Shown piece by piece: positions 31,118 through 33,190 of a stretch of DNA of 33,190 nucleotides. The position numbers were made by a program, and so were the translations under genes. Each line of letters opens with the position of its first letter. The first letter of the stretch is position 1. This DNA comes from Cupriavidus pauculus (GTDB taxonomy: Bacteria; Pseudomonadota; Gammaproteobacteria; Burkholderiales; Burkholderiaceae): assembly GCF_002858765.1 (NCBI RefSeq), contig NZ_PJRP01000030.1, positions 1 through 33,190 of the forward strand, in the 5' to 3' direction. Under the pieces are notes generated by a model, which saw only the letters and a program-made list of their open reading frames with translations, searched no databases and was not told where the DNA came from.

Positions 31118-33019
31118 ATGACCCAATCCGCAACCACCAGCCATTATTTCGTCGAAAGCCCGAGCACCCGTGCGCTCGTGATTGGCGCGATCGGCGTCGT
31201 CTTTGGCGACATCGGTACCAGCCCCCTGTATTCGCTGAAGGAGTGTTTCAGCAAGGACCACGGCATTCCGTTCAGCCCCGAGGCGGTGCTGGGCATCATC
31301 TCGCTGCTGTTCTGGGCGATGATCGTCGTCGTGTCGATCAAGTACGTGCTCTTCGTGATGCGCGCCGACAACAACGGCGAAGGCGGGGTGCTGGCGCTGA
31401 TGGCGCTGGCGCTGCGCACCGCGGCCCCACGATCTCGCATGGCCCGGCTGATCATGATGTCGGCGATTTTTGGCGCCTGCATGTTCTACGGCGATGCGGT
31501 CATCACGCCGGCCATCTCGGTGCTGTCGGCCGTGGAGGGCCTGGAGATCGCGGCGCCGGCGCTGTCGCACTTTGTGATCCCGATCACGCTGTCCATCCTG
31601 TGCGTGCTGTTCTTCATCCAGCGCCACGGCACCAGCGCCGTGGGCAAGCTGTTCGGGCCGATCATGGTGGTGTGGTTCCTGGCGCTGGGCGGGCTGGGCA
31701 TCTTCCATCTGGTGCAGGCGCCGGACATCCTCAAGGCCATCAACCCCTGGTACGGCATCTCGTTCCTGATCGAACACTCGCTGCTGGCGTTCATCGTGCT
31801 GGGCAGCGTGTTCCTGGTGCTGACCGGTGCCGAGGCGCTGTACATCGACATGGGTCACTTCGGCGCCAAGCCCATCCGCTACGGCTGGTTTGCGCTGGTG
31901 ATGCCTTGCCTGATGCTGAACTACTTCGGCCAGGGCGCGCTGCTGCTGGGCAATCCGCAGGCCATCGAGAACCCGTTCTACCTGATGGTGCCCGAAATGC
32001 TGCAGCTGCCGATGGTGCTGCTGGCCACGGCCGCCACGGTGATTGCGTCGCAGGCGGTCATTTCGGGCGCGTTCTCGCTGACCAGCCAGGCCATCCAGCT
32101 GGGCTTCCTGCCGCGCATGCGCATCCTGTACACGTCGGCGGCTGAAATCGGCCAGATCTACCTGCCCGTGATCAACTGGGCGCTGCTGGTGCTGGTGATT
32201 GCGGTGGTGCTGTCGTTCCGCAAGTCGGAAAACCTGGCCGCCGCCTACGGCATTGCGGTGACCACGACGATGCTGATCACGACGTTCCTGGCGGTCATCG
32301 TCATGCGCCGGTTCTGGAAGTGGAACCGGGTGCTGGTGACGCTGCTTGGCGCATCGTTCCTGATCGTCGACCTGTCGTTCTTCGCCGCCAACCTGCTCAA
32401 GGTGGCCGAGGGCGGCTGGTTCCCGCTGCTGATGGGCAGCACGGCGTTCTTCCTGCTGATGACCTGGCACAGCGGCCGCAAGCTGCTGCGGGCGCGCAGC
32501 CTGGAAGACGGCATTCCGCTGGAGCCGTTCATCGCCGGCCTGCTGGCCCATCCGCCGCATCGCGTGGAAGGCACGGCGGTGTTCCTGACCGGCAGTACCG
32601 AATCGGTGCCGGTGTCGCTGCTGCACAACCTGAAGCACAACCGCGTGCTGCACGAGCGCGTGGTGTTCCTGAGCTTTGTCACCCGCGACATTCCATACGT
32701 GGACGACAACCAGCGCCTGACCTGCAAGGATCTGGGCGGCGGCGTATTCATCCTGGCGTCGGAGTACGGTTTCAAGGAAACGCCAGACGTGAACCGCGTG
32801 CTCGATCTGGCGCAGCGCAAGCTCGACATGCATTTCGAGCTGATGGAAACCTCGTTCTTCATCGCGCGCGAGACGGTCATCCCGTCCAAGCTGCCGGGCA
32901 TGTCGATGTGGCGCGAGCGTCTTTTTGCGTGGATGCATCAGAACGGCGCCAAGCCTTCGGACTTCTTCTCGATCCCGGCCAACCGGGTGGTGGAGCTGGG
33001 GACGAAGGTGGAGATCTGA
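31118..33019 (+). CDS. kup: Potassium uptake protein Kup (Trk/KUP family)
   Basis: A 633-residue low-affinity potassium importer, probably a K+/H+ symporter in the inner membrane. It begins with the family mark ALVIGAIGVVFGDIGTSPLYSLKE (residues about 20-43, key GDIGTSPLY), has about twelve membrane segments up to residue 450, and a soluble C-terminal domain (about 450-633). Other conserved segments are ADNNGEGGVLAL and YGDAVITPAISVLSAVEGLE. No earlier in-frame start is possible because a TGA lies 12 bases upstream, yet the ATG has no ribosome site; the structured leader may govern initiation. The gene is complete. An insertion element lies 46 bases behind its stop. Confidence 0.96.
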   Translation: MTQSATTSHYFVESPSTRALVIGAIGVVFGDIGTSPLYSLKECFSKDHGIPFSPEAVLGIISLLFWAMIVVVSIKYVLFVMRADNNGEGGVLALMALALRTAAPRSRMARLIMMSAIFGACMFYGDAVITPAISVLSAVEGLEIAAPALSHFVIPITLSILCVLFFIQRHGTSAVGKLFGPIMVVWFLALGGLGIFHLVQAPDILKAINPWYGISFLIEHSLLAFIVLGSVFLVLTGAEALYIDMGHFGAKPIRYGWFALVMPCLMLNYFGQGALLLGNPQAIENPFYLMVPEMLQLPMVLLATAATVIASQAVISGAFSLTSQAIQLGFLPRMRILYTSAAEIGQIYLPVINWALLVLVIAVVLSFRKSENLAAAYGIAVTTTMLITTFLAVIVMRRFWKWNRVLVTLLGASFLIVDLSFFAANLLKVAEGGWFPLLMGSTAFFLLMTWHSGRKLLRARSLEDGIPLEPFIAGLLAHPPHRVEGTAVFLTGSTESVPVSLLHNLKHNRVLHERVVFLSFVTRDIPYVDDNQRLTCKDLGGGVFILASEYGFKETPDVNRVLDLAQRKLDMHFELMETSFFIARETVIPSKLPGMSMWRERLFAWMHQNGAKPSDFFSIPANRVVELGTKVEI

Positions 33020-33047
33020 GTCGCGCCTTGCCGAGCCGTCCGGAATG

Positions 33048-33065
33048 AAAAACGCCCCGTTTCGC
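33048..33065 (+). terminator. Left arm of the kup terminator, interrupted by an IS
   Basis: AAAAACGCCCC followed by GTTTCG looks like the ascending arm and loop of an intrinsic terminator whose descending arm should be GGGGCGTTTTT. Instead the sequence passes directly into an insertion-sequence end at about 33066. The right arm would then lie beyond the element, outside the window. Confidence 0.5.
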
Positions 33066-33190
33066 TGAACTGACCCCGTAAAGTTGGACGGGTAAGTTAG
33101 GCCGCGAAGGGCTGAGTCCTGTATTGCACGGGGCTCAGCCCTTTTAGTTTGAGCTTGATGCGGTCGTGATTGTAGTACCGGATGTATTCG
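33066..33190 (-). mobile_element. IS3-family insertion sequence, right end (partial)
   Basis: The terminal sequence starts TGAACTGACCCC and continues GTAAAGTTGGAC, the style of IS3-family (IS150-like) terminal inverted repeats that begin with TG. It encloses the end of an IS3-type transposase reading leftward. Only 125 bases are present because the contig ends inside the element, as repeated IS copies often cause. Confidence 0.85.
33097..33190 (-). CDS. IS3-family transposase OrfB, C-terminal fragment
   Basis: The 30 visible C-terminal residues include YIRYYNHDRIKLKLKGLSP and VQYR, the typical end of the IS3-family OrfB (rve integrase core) where the YN..R...L.G.SP.. motif is found. The TAA stop is at 33097-33099, 31 bases inside the element end. 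The gene is cut by the window end, so integrity of the rest cannot be judged. Confidence 0.88.
   Translation of the reverse strand, partial: EYIRYYNHDRIKLKLKGLSPVQYRTQPFAA

Noticed and set aside
30410..32938. An 842-codon open frame on the minus strand across kup
   Set aside because: Antisense to kup and rich in His, Gln and Arg; a composition shadow with no recognisable motif.

Overview
The window is high-GC, densely coded DNA from a betaproteobacterium of the Cupriavidus/Ralstonia group. The strongest pointers are a 192-residue phasin almost identical in sequence to PhaP1 of Ralstonia eutropha (Cupriavidus necator) as I remember it, the aat/bpt/pyrD neighbourhood, and a box (aerobic benzoyl-CoA) cluster with its own transporter. 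It looks like one whole draft-assembly contig. Bases 1-26 resemble the Illumina adapter, followed by half of a terminator, and the right end breaks inside an IS3-family insertion sequence.

Left part (1-11.5 kb). phaP1 (-) has a clear promoter flanked by two putative PhaR boxes. It is followed by a histone-deacetylase-like amidohydrolase, a hotdog thioesterase, a nitroreductase and an S11 D,D-endopeptidase (all +). An IclR regulator (-) then diverges from lutA-lutB plus an 88-aa coupled ORF (+). A three-gene ABC importer of the TrpXYZ type (-) converges on lutAB across a bidirectional terminator.

Middle (11.5-17.5 kb). pyrD, bpt, aat and a Nudix gene lie on the minus strand. bpt and aat encode the two aminoacyl transferases of the bacterial N-degron pathway. 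A small membrane-anchored coiled-coil gene in the opposite orientation separates bpt from aat. An initiator tRNA gene with promoter and terminator comes next, then a RES-Xre toxin-antitoxin pair.

Right part (17.5-31 kb) is a benzoate unit. boxA, boxB and boxC (-) encode the epoxidase reductase, epoxidase and ring-cleaving hydrolase, and boxR (-) the regulator. Divergent from boxR are benzoate-CoA ligase, an alpha/beta hydrolase and a five-gene LivKHMGF-type ABC importer (+). The promoters of boxC and of the ligase gene share a TATAGTGCA-like element overlapping or near the -10, probably the BoxR operator. The aldehyde dehydrogenase that follows BoxC in the pathway is not in the window.

The last gene is the potassium transporter kup. 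Its long leader can fold into an extended bulged helix of about 29 base pairs; I do not recognise it as a known riboswitch, and it is the best candidate here for something undescribed. Directly behind kup, an IS3-family element appears to have split the kup terminator.
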